DNA of 64,000 nt from Sarcocystis neurona (lineage: Eukaryota > Apicomplexa > Conoidasida > Eucoccidiorida > Sarcocystidae). The stretch lies in NCBI GenBank assembly GCA_000727475.1, contig KL647288.1, positions 9,364,055 through 9,428,054 on the forward strand. The letters run 5' to 3'. The translations under genes were made by a program, and so were the position numbers. Positions 12,210-25,700 of this stretch are shown one piece after another (positions within the stretch are counted from its first letter, which is position 1; each line of letters opens with the position of its first letter). The notes under the pieces were generated by a model. It worked only from the letters and a program-made list of their open reading frames with translations. It ran no database searches and was not told where the DNA came from.

Positions 12210-15200
12210 GGACGAAGTTAAGAAGTCGGCACTCCTGGGATAACAGTTGCAGTGCTCTGTTCAGTGTTGCTCAGTACTGCGACCCTAGCCAACCACTCGC
12301 GAGACGAAATACGCACGCGTCTACGCAGAGGCCACACACGTACACACATATGCAAGGCGAGCTCACTCATGTGTAAACACACTTGCGTAGGCGCAAGGTG
12401 CACAAGAACAGAGCAGTATTCACGTAGACGCGGGTGATACGGATCCGCTGCAAATTTGTCGTATACAGGACCGCTGAACGCTGGAGGAAAGGTTGCAACA
12501 CTCCTCCGGTCGGCCTTCTTCTGTGCTGCTGCAAACGTGTACAGCTCAGTTGTTAGCGCCGCGCGCGTACTACACCGGGAGCTCCTCGGTGCACACTCCA
12601 CACAACCTGCACTACACAGGCGTATCTTGCTTCACGTCTGGAAGCGTACTTGGGGTGCAACTGAAGGCGTGGTAGAGATCCCCGTGTACTCAAGGTGAAG
12701 TGTATTGGCCACTACGCATGGATCCACATACAGGCAGTAGCCCTTGCTGCACTTTGCACCCAAATCTATACACACAACGATCACCAGACGGGCGCTCAAT
12801 CCACATGTTACTTTCGAATTCATTCATACTCTGGAAGCATGACAAATTCAGTACTCTATGTCTCCGTTACATTCAACGCACGCAAGCAGTCACCAATTTA
12901 AACGGTTTTGGAAACGTCTGTTGCGAGTGTTTTTTAGTTCCGAAGTCAATCATACGTAGTGTGCAGCCCGGTGTACGCAGGTCGCGCCCCTGAGCTTTGC
13001 CGTAAGTGCGTCCTGGCCGACGGGTGCAAATACGTTCGGAACGAGTACCACACAGTTTACATGTATGCAAATAATGACAATAACGCATATGCATGAGAGA
13101 GGCACAGGGAAGCATCGAAGTGAGTTAGTCCATGGTTTGACCGTAGTGGGCAGTCGAAGCACTTCTTATAAGGAAGGTGTCTCAAACGTTGTGTGGGCGT
13201 GTACGAAGTAACAACGCTTTCGCGTGATTCCGTCTTCGTGTACGCGTTTGCGCGGTTTCGACACATTTATGTGGTGTCTCCCTCAATATATACGTTTGTG
13301 TAGGAATGTGTACACGGACTATTCAGCAGGTGTGAGAAATCCCACGACACCTACAGCTACTCGAAACAGGCGAGCTTGCTCTGGAGGCAAATGCAGGGGT
13401 GTACACGCTGATGTGGACGAGCGCACGACCCGAGTTCTGTACGCAGGAGTCTATTTACAGACGTGTAAGGAGAGGTACGTACACACCTACGCGGCCGCCC
13501 TGCGTAGCCGGCGTGCTATTCGTGCAGAAGAAGCGTCTATGTGTACTCTTCGGATATGCACGGACACGTGAACTGTGGGCTGAACAACGGCGCGTCCCGC
13601 AACGGACCAGTCGCACATGTAGAGAGGAGAACAGCCAACAGTAGCTGGAGCACTTTTCACACATACGAACGCGCTGGAAGAGACAGGGCCACACGCACGG
13701 ACATCCGTCACACGCATTCTTTTCCACGTCGACGTGAAGATTCTGAGGCGAAAGTGCACAATTCGGCTTGGTGGTACAAGTACGTGCCTTACGTTGGATA
13801 TGCTGCAAACGTGGCAGCACGCCCTCGTCCACTGGATAAGCAAGCAGATGTTAGCTGGTTTACATGTCACGTGTCACACGATTAGAGATCGCCCACGCTG
13901 CTGATAAATCCTCTAACGGTACCAACTGACATCCACACTCACGGTGACTGTGTACACACCTCACCTGTCAGGCTCCCATTTCGAAGACTCTGCAGAGACC
14001 ATCAAGCAATTCAAGCGGACGTAATTCCAGCTAAAAAGGCGTATCTGAGGAGAGTAGCCCTGATCGGGGCCTATTGAGAAAAGGTCCGTAGCCGAAGCGC
14101 CGAAGTGCAGCACCCGGCACTCCACAGGAGCAGCTCCGGAGGAAAGGAGCGCATGCACACTTGTGAAGTATTTTGACAGACCCATACGCAAGCTAGTATA
14201 TCACATACAGCTGCTACATGTATACATATGAATACACATCCGTATGTAGTATGTATGACTATGGACTACAAATGCCATATTTACCCATCTTCACTGGTGG
14301 TAGAGGCTTTTGTAAAAGCAGGGGTTACCGCGAAAAGCCTCGAAACAGATGAGTTTTACAGACTGAGGAAGTTAAATGGGTGAAGGCGGATGTCATGCTA
14401 CGAGACAACGAACCCCGGTAGCAGGACCTTGGTGAGTAAAACGTTCCCCGAGACAGCATTTCTGCTGGAAATGGCCAGACTGGTTAAAAGCTGCACCTTC
14501 TTCCTGGTAGTGCGTGCGAAGGTCGTCCGTCGGTCATGCTTTGTCCCAGTGGAGTCGTAATCCATGCAGCGCTGTTTGAAAGAGCTATTACGCTGGACGA
14601 TAGCAGTCGGCAGCTTTCACAGCCGCCAGCGTACGACAAAAATTCAACTCCAGGTCTGAGACAACGCTGTCGAACGCAGCAGTAAATTACCCGAGTGAAG
14701 AGGACCACGCGCGTGCCCCTGGACACGCACACACGCATGTACAGACATATCGGTGCGCATTCGTGTCTCTCTGTATATACAACCGTATGTCAGTATCCGT
14801 TATTTGCGTGTATCGGAAAAATCCGTGGATCTATCTGCGGATGTAATGCCTCCGCCGCACAAGCAGTGGTTTGATGATGGAGGCGGCGTGTCGCGAGGTG
14901 GACTTAACGTCGTCGCCACAAAAATTAAAACCAGAACAGTGAGGGAGGAAGCAGCAAAACAACAGCACAACTGGACTGTAATAGTTCGAGTCTTAAGCAT
15001 ACGTGGTGCAACGCTTCGTGGAAGGGTTAGACAAGCGCAAGGCGACGTGAAGCACAGCGAGGTGCTTCCCACGGCGCCATTACACCGGTAAGAGGATGGC
15101 AGAAGTCTCTCAGGGGGGTTGGTTGAAGGCTTCTTTGTTTACCGCTATCTAAAAAAAGGATGCGCTTGGGGGCTGGGGTGCTTTTGTGGTGCGCAGCGTG

Positions 15201-17974
15201 TACGTGTGTACAGTGGCTTCACACATGTTACGGTCGGAGCAACTTCCTCGGTGTCTTTCAGAAACGCATGCACGGCGCCGCAAGCTGTCGCCCTCAAGTG
15301 GCCCAGGCGGCACAAGCCTACTCGCCAGCTTTGCATAAAGATCTGACGATCATCACCTCGAACCGGCTAGCCAGAAAGATACGCAGCAATGTAACCTGCA
15401 CCTGAAGAACGCCTCAAAGTGCTTACACAAGGTGGTGCGTTGCGTATGGTGGATGCAGTGGTGCGGACCATTATTACATGCACGTGTGTGTGCCTGTGAT
15501 CCCATGAAAAAGCTGTGGAATAATTGCGTGCGCTGCAATACCTTTAAGTGTACACCTGCTCATCCCCAAATCTGTATAACTACACTGGTGCAAGCGAAAG
15601 ATACCATGAGAGTAACAGCGTAAGCCGCACTGCAAATGCAGTATGCAACACACACTTCTAGTGTAACGCACCGCAAATGTGGTATGCGTCACAGGTCCCT
15701 ATAACCAGCTTTTGTCTCCTCGAATGTTTCACCACAATGAGACCGAATACCCGACGGAGCTGCCGCACGTTGTGGAACAGTTTGAGTAGAGGCGTCTTTA
15801 GGACGTGAGACAACCGAAACATACTGTATTTCTACGTCTTCTCGGATTCTCCATTTAAAGTGTGGAGATTCGACCAGTACCCCAGCCGAGATTTCCATGC
15901 ACACTAAATTCTAGCTGGACCGGTTCATGAGCCTCTCCACCTGCAAAGTCGGACGCACTAGGAAGCACACGTACGTGCAGGAACTCCCCTACCTGTAATG
16001 CGTATATGCAAAGATGTGCAACGGCTCATGCTCGTGTGTCCCTTCACGAAATTTTCTTGCAGTGATAATTGCACGATTCCCGAGCCCGCACTCGGAAAAC
16101 ACCATACATTCCCCCTATGCGCATACCGAAATCCGCGTAGAGGCGTAGAATCTACCAGATGACAGAACTGGTAATGGTGGTGTACGAAGAGAGAATCAAT
16201 GTACATTTTTTGCTACTTGGGTTACCAGCGGGGTGGGTGCTAGGCCGTGGTCGTGTGAGCGTACAAAAGCGTCCGAAGGCTGTTTCTGGACTTTGACAAA
16301 ATACCAGTTGCGTGCACCTATCTGTAAGGGCTTCGTGAAGGCTCTTCAGTAAAACGCGGATGCAGACAGGTTTTCTGTCTTACACGTCGAGCGACTCTGC
16401 TGAAAAGCCTTCGCTAGCAACATATCGTCTAGAACCAACTACAATTGGATGCGTACTTCTTCAGAAAAATGAAGGGTAAACGTAAGTCCCCGGCCTGTAC
16501 CTCAATCTGCATAGGAGCGCTCGAAGAGTAAATACGAAAATGGAGCGGCAAACGCATCCTGTGGACGAAAACGAATGAACGCACTTTGACACTAGAGGCT
16601 GCGTGTGATTCGGGCGATCATTTAAGCACGGCCAGCAGTTTAATTTCGATTTCTCTGGTACCACTGTGGGCTGCCGTGAATCATTTTGACAATAACCAGT
16701 CGGAAATTTGCCATACGCCTCTTTTCCTCTTGAGTCCTCTTGCAGATGCGGGCACTCACTCGTGTTCAATATAACAAGTCAAGCTTGCTGCCCGCCTGGA
16801 AAGTCGTCTCTGGCGCATACCGCACAGTTATGCCGGAAGAGAGACCAGAGTGTAACACTCGAAGTCAGCAAGCACGCACGGATTGCGAAGCTCTTCGCGT
16901 TCACGGTGGGCAACTACAGGACCTACTTTGAACGCGGCACGTGTTCGCGTGTGCGGCGCGTGTGTGACAGCGCGACCTAATCGCACAGCGCTGTCGGCTT
17001 CTCACGGAAGTGTAGCGCCTGGTGAGCATCCAGCCGTCACGTGCTGGTTAATTTTCACACGGGCAGCCCTTCCTCCTCAGGGGAGCCACATTAGGTACGC
17101 GGGAGCCACGGGGTAGGGGCTCCTTTCAGGCAGTTGCGTTACCTAAGGCGTCTTCCTCTCTATGAATTGCGCCATACACAGTCTTCATCCTCTAGGACAC
17201 TACGCATAACGGGGGGTGTCTTTCCAATCTTGTTTCTTCGAAGACCATTCGGTGTCCATGTTTTCAATGGAAAATGGAAGTCGTGTGTGGGAGGCAGCAA
17301 CAGCAGCCTAAGACAGCTTTGGCAACCTTGTTTTTAAGTGCTAGTCATTCAGGTAGTTTCTTAATTCTCCGAACCGTTGCGGATGAGCTGGGACGATATC
17401 CCAGCCACGTTGACGGTACCATGGTTTCACTAGGGTAGCTGAGAGAAGACTCCGATGTCAAACAAGGCAACAGTATGAAATGTGTGTACTGTTCGAGAGA
17501 AAGGATACACACGGAAATTTCTGTATATGTGTGTACGCTCGTGCGTAGGATCTGCTGTGTTTATCAAACATACTGGACGACCACCCCTTCAAAAAATTCA
17601 GCAGATTGTGCGGGAACTGAATCCGGCAGCTTCACGGGCAAGGCGTAGAGTGCGTCGTTCGGATCATTGGGTCATCACAGCCCCCTTCCTTGGCGTAGTG
17701 CCAGCCTGCTACAAGGCTACGATGTCGTTGCACTAAACATTTTTTAACATGTTTAGTGAAAAAGATCCGTACTGGAAGTTATTCGACGTACTTCGGTCCG
17801 GGGGAACTTACACCCGCGCGCGCAAGGACTTGAACGCGAAAGGCGCCGCATTGATTTTGCGCCCGCCGTGTATGCGTGAGTAATCAAAAAATTTATCTTT
17901 GTCTTACAGATGAAACGCACCACAGGTGCGGATTCTGGGTAGCCCTCGTCAGGGCCAACTGCCACTGCGGGTCG
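12210..17974. other. Interval without a supported gene
   Basis: Nothing could be assigned to a family. Weak candidates are the plus-strand ORF ending at 15091, whose last 80 residues are charged and protein-like but which lacks an early ATG, and the minus-strand ORF at 15904-15689 of about 70 residues. Overlapping minus ORFs at 13.45-13.87 kb occur in two frames at once, which argues against real coding. The stretch is poor in microsatellites. Confidence 0.3.
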
Positions 17975-18226
17975 AAGTCTCATGTACATTTCACTGAGAC
18001 GTAAGCTTTCCTACACAACTGCACAGGTACGCTTATTTATGTTCACCGCTAGTGTGGGAGACGACGCAACTGATCACCTCTACAACAGAAGGTAAAAACA
18101 AGTCTCATGTACACTTCACTGAGACGTAAGCTTTCACACACAACTGCACAGGTACGCTTATTTATGTTCATCACTAGTGTAAGAGAGGACACAACTGATC
18201 ACCTCTACAACAGAAGGTAGAAACAA
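17975..18226. repeat. Two-copy tandem duplication, period 125 bp
   Basis: A unit beginning AAGTCTCATGTACA at 17975 repeats from 18100 with few differences (for example ACATTT versus ACACTT, and CACCGC versus CATCAC). Both copies end in a run containing TCTACAACAGAAGGTA. No ORF spans it. The high identity suggests a recent local duplication. Confidence 0.9.
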
Positions 18227-20494
18227 GGCTGTCCTGGGCAGTGAAGCTTTACCTGACATTCACCTTTAAGTAAGTGCATGCTTCACGAGCTGCGAATTCT
18301 TGCATGTCCTACGATGCAGGCATGACTCCGGCAACCTAGAGGCGAGCTCTGGCCGACGACAAACCATTCTGGAGTACTACCGGGAGTGGACATATGCCAA
18401 GAGACTCAATACAATCAAGTCGGCGCGGGCCGCAAACTAGTGCATTGAAAAATAAACATATATGCGCATAGCGCCCGGTAGTTCCTGCACGCTCGTGTGG
18501 CCGTCGTCGTCGCGCCCATTTTCCATTTTGTGTGCCTGTAAGATAGGTGGTCAGCAACAAGTCGTCACGCCTGCAGTTAACAGCCTAGGGCCCGAAAACA
18601 TGTATACGTCACGAAAGCGTCGCTTGAGTGGGGCTTACAGTACGTAGTGTAGTTGCGTCGGCTGTACCTGGGCAGCTTCCGAGACGCTCCCAGTTGCCAT
18701 TAATGCATAATGTACGATGAGCTTCCATATGACCTGACACGTGGAGTGGCTTCTTCAGTTGCATTCCGTTGAATTACCCGGAAGATGCCACTGATAAAAT
18801 ATCCCTTGAGTGACCAAGCATGTGGATAACTATTAGCTCTCTGTATGTGCAGGATGCATGAAAGAAAGTTACGTGCTGCCCCGGGCACACCGCATGCGTA
18901 ATTGCTCTACTAATAATATACGTGTTGTTGAGGACGCAGTCGACCGCTGCACATATTTACACTAATTGAGATGTTATCACTGAGCAGAAAAATGTGCTGG
19001 GACAAAGAAGTGGAAATGGTCTCCTGTTTGGATCAAGTCAAACAGAGAGACAATGCGGAACTGATTTGACCGGGAGGTGCTGCGTAGACTTCAGCACAGT
19101 GGTAGAGAACACCTCGCTCGCAACATTCGTCTGGCAAAGCGGGTTCCAGACCAGACAACGCCCAATGACGCTCTCTTAGATTTAAACGTGGAACGTTTTG
19201 ATATAAAGTACAGTGAAGAGAGGCCTCTAATGGCGTATGAGAGGTGTATGTAGCAGAACTCTTAAAAAGCGTTTGAAGTCGACGTTACCTTTGCGCACCA
19301 TTGATACGTCTCCGTGGTGAGGGGCAGCGCTGCACGCTCCACGCAGGAAGAGCAAAACATTCAGCATCACCTCTGTGTACATCCGCTACAAAGCTCGATC
19401 GCATCTTGAGTGTCCCACCTACGCCGAAGCGATATTTGCTATCTCAAGCAAACATCGGATTGTGTGGATACGATATGGCACACGGTAAGAGTCGGAAAGT
19501 GGGTACACGCGGGGATTTACCAACAGCGTATCAAGCAGGCTAGAACGGAAATAGTAGCTCACATGGTGTTTCAGATGGGTAACAGCACAGCGGGGTGCAT
19601 ACACTGTGCAGAGGGACGCCTACATTTCTTCACTTTTCAATCGTGCATGGTTTCACAACATTTATCGATTCGTAGGCTCCCACTCGTAGAAACTCACGGA
19701 GTGATGTGCGCCCATAAGTTGTGCGGGTTTCGTGAGCGAGGGAGTGGAAGGTGACCCCAAATCGGCAAGTTCACTCCTGCTATTGTCAATCTTCGCATGA
19801 GTTCCTACCCAGTGTTGCTACATTGTTGACCACCACAGGTTTCGTGCGCTCTCTGTACGAGGAATTCTCAGGCGACGCTGTCGAAAAGGCTGAATGCTGT
19901 CCATAATATTGTCTGAGGAGCAGACATGAAAACTCCACTGCGCACACTGGCCATACGTAGACTAACTACCTCGAGAGCCTGAATGAGGCGTCTTTCCGTT
20001 ATGTGTGGCCTCCAAATAAGGGTACCCGTGGCGCAAACACGCAACGAGACGGGACCGAACTACTAAAGTTTTCCAAATTTAGCTGTTTGTAGAGCCATAC
20101 GTACACTCTAACGCGCATGGTGACAAATGCAGACGCGCTTTGGGGTAGTCAGTGAGTCAGGACGTGTGGGTTACTGTATGCTCGCCTGGTGCTCACCCGC
20201 AGCTCGGGTGCTGCCACTGACACTGATGCCGTCTGTGCCGATGCACGACACCAACGTTAGTTGATCAGGATGACGTGCTACAGCCTTCTTTCGCCTCCGC
20301 TTGCTTTCTTCCAGTGAATAAATCACGCGCCCCGTCGGGGTTCAATTACGGACTGATGTAGCCTGATCTGACGAGCGCTCTACTGCCTGCGACACCAGTA
20401 GCACGGTGGTCGCAACCGCAGGGGTCACGTGTAGTCCACGCAGTGATCACATCGTGCGTATTTCTCCAATTGACTCCGTCGGAACGACGATCCA

Positions 20495-21130
20495 TTGGAC
20501 TGCGTCGTCCAGCACGACGCAGGAATAGCCACGCGGAGAGCTGACAATTGTAAATTTTTAAATTGTAGATTTCCCGGCGCCATGCTGCAGATGTGTCGTG
20601 TGAATCGACCTTTGCACTCGCGTGCACTGGCGCTGCGGCTCCGCTGGAGGAAAGGAGACACAAAATGCTTCTCTACAGTTTCAAAGCAACATGTTCGTTT
20701 GAACACAGGGCCAAAGAAAGCCCGTACGAACCAACACACTTGGAAAAGTGGACTCGCGCAACACGAAAGATGTTTTACTCCAGGGGGGGGTCAGTGCACT
20801 GACCATCAACTACAGAGTTTGCACAATGCACTGCCACGTCTGTCAGCCTACAGACGCAACGGCCGGTGTCCATTCAAGCAAAAGCACTTGACAGCGGGAA
20901 TATTCAGTCAAAGTGATACGAGTTACCCATGTTTCGATGCAGCGCCTCGACGAACAACAAACTTCACGGTAACAGAAAATACCTCATCCTACACATGCAG
21001 ACGGTTCTGCGGTCACGCGTCTCATCAGATAGAAGGGGATGCAGCGCCCTGTTGTCGCATACAGGGGGATTCGTCGACTCCAAGAGACTTCGGCTTCTAT
21101 TTCGACTGCTCAGCTCGACAGGGATGCTGA
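20495..21130 (+). pseudogene. 211-codon open frame upstream of the secreted orphan, possibly a decayed relative
   Basis: This long plus-strand ORF ends 124 bases before the start codon of the gene at 21255. Its composition is Cys-, Arg- and Thr-rich with no signal peptide or domain, so it may be open by chance. Its final part overlaps bases at 21115-21170 that align loosely, at roughly 60 percent, with bases around the start of the next gene, including GATGCTGAA and TAATA-GAA. At the position matching the downstream ATG the upstream copy reads ACG. This could be the trace of an old tandem duplication of the 5' end. The evidence is weak. Confidence 0.25.
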
Positions 21131-21254
21131 AGACTTTAGTCGTGCGGCAAGTAATACGAAGCGTATTGGCTTTCTTTGGCAGGAGGCATCTCTTTTTTTA
21201 TTTTAACAGCACAGCTCAAGCGATGCTGAACGCTTCAATCGTACGTCCACTAAT

Positions 21255-22169
21255 ATGAAAGGAACTGGCCTTATTTTGGCTTTCCTGCACGCGGTAGTTG
21301 GAGTACAAGGGCAGTGGCCTGAGCGGCCATGGATACGTCTCGTGCTAAAATTACGCGGGAGGCCGCCTCACAGTGGCGATGAATATGTCAGGCTGACTGC
21401 AGAGATGTTTTTCGCCTCTGTAATGACTTCTGAAGAATCAGGCGTGGTGGAGGCTGTAGCGCTCCAGGAGGGATGTCGCAAGAGTTTGATTGCCATACTC
21501 CAGCGCGTTCTACCGGCGGAGGCGAAAGCTCCAGACGGTCTTATCAAACGCCACGTGGCGTTGCAGGTGCTGCAGCGCATTGCAGATGGATCTGTTGAAA
21601 AGGCGCTAACTGTTCCGTTCGAGTCTAGGAGTCTGTATCGGTACCTAAGACAGGAACGCGGAGGGGACCCAGTGCCAAACACGTTCATGCTGGTGGATAA
21701 ACAGATGCGGAAGCTGGTTTGGTTACCGTTTGTGGAAGGGCTAGTGAGGAAGCCTCCCCTGAGTCGCGATGCAGAGGCGACTCGCTTGGTTTCCGCGTAT
21801 CAACGCAGACTAATAGCATCGCCTCACAATGATGAGATAAAAGCTGTGCTGGCAGATGCGGACACTCAGCTTGCGCTAGCCAATGCACTGCAATACATCT
21901 TTGAAAACGAGAAGAAAAGCACTGTTTGGGGATACTCTCAAGAATTCATCGACTCTTTTCTGAAGATGTTTGCTGATGGCTCGTTTATTGATGCGATCTC
22001 TCAGGAACAAGGTGTTTATGAGATGCTTGACTATGCCCGCGCGGGGAAGACCCCGCAGCGTTCACGTAGTAATGCCGCATCCGGAAGAGTGAGACCTCCG
22101 GTGAAACGTGATATACTCATTGCGTCGGTGACTTGTGCATTGACAGTGGCACTGTGCTGGACAAACTAA
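21255..22169 (+). CDS. Secreted, probably GPI-anchored orphan protein, 304 residues, single exon
   Basis: This intronless ORF has features at both ends. Residues 1-19 form a signal peptide with a Leu/Ile/Ala/Val core and a likely cut near QG-QW. The C-terminus has a small-residue stretch, NAASG, then a basic spacer and a hydrophobic tail, ILIASVTCALTVALCW, ending three residues before the stop; this is the layout of a GPI-anchor signal. The mature part looks mostly helical with many charged residues and contains a single cysteine, at position 74. It therefore does not fit the cysteine-paired coccidian surface antigens (SAG or SRS type) that I know. The start is the first ATG after a stop in frame. 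A surface or secretory-pathway role is inferred from the two end signals only. No family is recognised. Confidence 0.7.
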   Translation: MKGTGLILAFLHAVVGVQGQWPERPWIRLVLKLRGRPPHSGDEYVRLTAEMFFASVMTSEESGVVEAVALQEGCRKSLIAILQRVLPAEAKAPDGLIKRHVALQVLQRIADGSVEKALTVPFESRSLYRYLRQERGGDPVPNTFMLVDKQMRKLVWLPFVEGLVRKPPLSRDAEATRLVSAYQRRLIASPHNDEIKAVLADADTQLALANALQYIFENEKKSTVWGYSQEFIDSFLKMFADGSFIDAISQEQGVYEMLDYARAGKTPQRSRSNAASGRVRPPVKRDILIASVTCALTVALCWTN

Positions 22170-22584
22170 GTGCCTCCTTTGTGAATTTTAGTGAGACTTG
22201 CGTCACCACCTCTTTGTTGTGCTGGAAAGCAGGACTGCCTTTGAAGCTGCGTAGTGCTGCTGTGGTCGCCATTTCATGTGCTCGAATCCTCTGACATGCG
22301 TGAAGTATCTTGACGTGACGAACCTCACCATTCGAGCGGGGTCACCTCGCAGCGACATTCTTTCCATGGGACAGTGGTAGTGAAAGGTGATGACATTAAT
22401 CACTTGCCAGTGTTTTCAATTGCTGGCTTCAGACAGTGGTTCTGGCGCCCTCGGGATTTTCGCCGGACGAGTTATGCGTGGATGAGCAGATAGTTGCTCG
22501 TATCCAGATTCTTGCACTGACACGAGTGGTCTGTGGAGATATTGTATTTAGCAGAGTCAGACATGTTCAGCGGGGAGTCACGAG

Positions 22585-22790
22585 GTGCCAGGCACTGTAA
22601 CTTTTGACTTGTCGCACGAAAGGCGCCGTCCATAGACGCGAAAATCGTCATCATTTTAGGTTCGGCGTCCTTTCCCTATAGTGCCTGGCACTATAAGTTT
22701 TGACTTGCCCTTAACGCATACACCGACCGAAAGGTGCCGTCCATAGGCGCTGAAGTTGTCGTCATTTTAAGTTCGGCGTCCTTTTCTCCC
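22585..22790. repeat. Two-copy tandem duplication, about 96-108 bp units
   Basis: The unit starting GTGCCAGGCACTGTAACTTT at 22585 recurs at 22681 as GTGCCTGGCACTATAAGTTT. Both copies contain CGTCCATAG-CGC and then TTCGGCGTCCTTT. GTGCCAGGCAC is itself a short palindrome. The second copy carries an insertion of about 12 bases. It lies 0.4 kb downstream of the secreted orphan gene. Confidence 0.85.
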
Positions 22791-25700
22791 GGCGCAAAGG
22801 ACGCCAACAACAACACGCGCACCAGGGAGGCGCTCCCAGTTAGACTGGCCGGTGTAGACTGACAAATGCAACAACACCCGTCAACAGTCAACTAAGAGCA
22901 CACGACGGCCGTCCTCCTGTTGTCATGATTCTCGTGGGCTATGTCTCTACGCGCAGAAAAGCCATCTGATTATACGAAAAATTCAGGTCTAATCGCGCAG
23001 TGTATTGACAGATAAGTTCAACTGTTCACCCGGCACCCCACTCACACGTCGGAAACAGCCGTGCTTACCATGTACCTACGAGTGTGCTAGGTCAGGGCTT
23101 GTGCACGTTTGGAAGAAAATGCGTTGTTCCCTGCGTGCGCATTTCAGTAAGTAACACAGGCAAGACATGCGACTGTATGCACAAGAATGGCAAATTAAGA
23201 AGCTCAGTGCGGCCGTACGCAGATGGTTGAGGCGCTTAGCTTGCAGTGATCCGGTGACACATACATATAGCAGCGAATAGAAAGCGCGGAATCTAGTACC
23301 AGCGTCCGAAGTAAGAGAGCTGAAAGAGAACTAACTGAGAGTAGGAGAGAGGCCATCGAGGGAGGTCAATACTGTTTCCTGAGGATCCTGTGATCTTACC
23401 ATGGACTCGGCTGCGTCGTCCTGTTGCAGAAGTCGTTCTCTGTAGAGCTCTCCGACTTCTGGTATAGAAAAATCAATCACAAGTCTCACTGTCACACGCC
23501 CTCGGTTTACATGCGTATTCGCATGCCCTGTTACTATAGTTCACATAAAGTGTCCGCCCGTAGTGCCGCACTATCACATTCCGTCCTCGCGTCGGCACTC
23601 CTCATGAGCACCGGCACGGATCGAGTTACACGTACGTTGGTCGGAATGGTGTACCGTTATCGTGGCATCAACAGCCCTAAGATAGAAGGAATCTACTTGG
23701 TGTCTCAAACAACGCAGGGTATTCGGCGCAATAGTGTGTGCTCACCTTGCGGCTGGCCATGAGAACTCGTCACTGAGACTACTGCTGCCGAGCTCACCTT
23801 TCCAAGATATCTTCAAAGCCACTGTTCAAATATTACGTCTTGACAAGAAACTGCCCATGCACAGATTTTTAAATGCACGATAAAACCACGCTGTTTCTCT
23901 TCCAACGCCTTCAGCTCGATAGGGCACTCCCGCTGCCAGCAGCTGCTTGTTGGACTATATGTATGAAGGGTCTCACGGGTACATGAGTGAGTACTCAGAA
24001 ATCTATGGTGCTCGTGTCCACGCGTACTTCGGCGTCAGTACAACTCTCGCCCAAGAGGGTGTGTTGCTCTTTGGCGAGTTATGTTGCCCTGTGAGTTTCT
24101 TCCGCTCTTCTGTATTAGTGTGCACACCTCATTATCTTGGAGACTGTAACACCAGGCGAAAAAGGGTCGCTGTCCATTACGGATAGTCACGACAGTGCTT
24201 GCTGAGACACAATACTGAAGACATCCTGCCTCAACTCCTGGCGCTTCTGGCTTCCGCAGATAACGCTGGCGTCTTCCGCTGTATCCGGAAACTCTTCTCT
24301 CAACTATGTGAAGCTCTGGATAAAGGTCCGTTACTCGGCACACGCTGCGTGCTTCTGCGCGTATCATAAAAACATGTATGCACTTACGCTGCTCTACAGG
24401 GTTGTGCGCGTCTTGACTCCGTGCTTCCCGTTCACCGTCATCTTTCATGTTTCGAAGGTAGAAGCCTGCTGCATGTTGTGCAGCGTTTCCTGCACGGTTT
24501 CACCTTGACGGTGCGTCTCAAAAGGGGTGTTCTTTTCCCGCAGAAACTACGCTGAATCCGGAGGAAGGAGCGCTGTCTACACAACATTTACTTTGCACAT
24601 CTCTTATCCCGGTTGCTCGCCGTTTTATCAAGACTGTAGCAATGGTGGGCGTGAAGTTCGGAGCTCGAGAGACATATCGCCGAAGTTACAAACTTTCAGC
24701 AGCAAACAGAGCACTACCGTTGCTTGTCAGTGAGGCAGTCGTCCTACCGTTCACCTTAACAGTATAAGGAAGGCACTGTAATGGTGAAGATTCGGTTCTC
24801 TTTGGGTCTTACCATTAGATGTGTACCTTTGGTTTTTTGAATCGATCCGCACGTGTGGATGCACTCGTTCTTGCGGTCAATACAGAGCAAGCGTGTGAAT
24901 AAGCTCGTATCACTTTCACTTGGGACCACAGTTCCTGATCCGCACATGTAATTGCTCGCGTGTTTTCTGATCGGTCACCCGCAGACGCATCAGTGATCCC
25001 CCCTCGCTTGCGCCTGCTCCCAGAGTTCCTGTATGTCGTAGCCTGCCCTTGGCTGCTAGCGCCTGCCCCCTTACGTATGATTACCAGACATCATGGCCGC
25101 CCCTACGTCCTTTTGTGAGGGGCAGAAGCGGCAGTGCATTGCGTGCTTGAGGTGTTGTTGCCCAACCACAGGGCGGAGACGTGCCTTCAGTTGTGGTTCT
25201 GCGAGTTTACGGCTGTGAACGTGCCAAGACTTCACGCATGTGCTGCAGATGCCAGCGGATTCTATTAAAGGCGCGACTAGCTGCGTGCTCTCCGCAGTCC
25301 ACCGTAACGAGACATGAGGGTTTGTTTGCTGACAGCGGGCCACCCGTCTTCGTCACGTGCAAGGAGCGCTGCGTACTTGCTATGAAAGCACTTTCCTCAC
25401 ACGCTGCATTGACACTGCTACGCAGATTTACTCGCCGTTCGATGCATTGTTTTCGAAAGCGTTGAGGAGTTTCTGCACAGACACAGTCGGGTCGGCAGCG
25501 TAAAAACTCAGCCAGAAGACTTGCTTTTCCGCTGAAGTGGCACTATTTGCCCCGTTGTCTCCCTCCATTTTGAAGGGATGTATTTGCCCTCTGCCCGGCG
25601 AAGCTTTCGCGTCAGAGATATTGCTCCGAACACGACTTGGCTCCAAAGCTCTCAATGTTCCATATGCGAAGGCCTGCGAAAATCGCGTCAGTACACGTAA

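Noticed and set aside
12218..12601. 127-codon minus ORF just upstream of RAD51
   Set aside because: It ends in a different frame from the RAD51 start and shows no motif or splice support.
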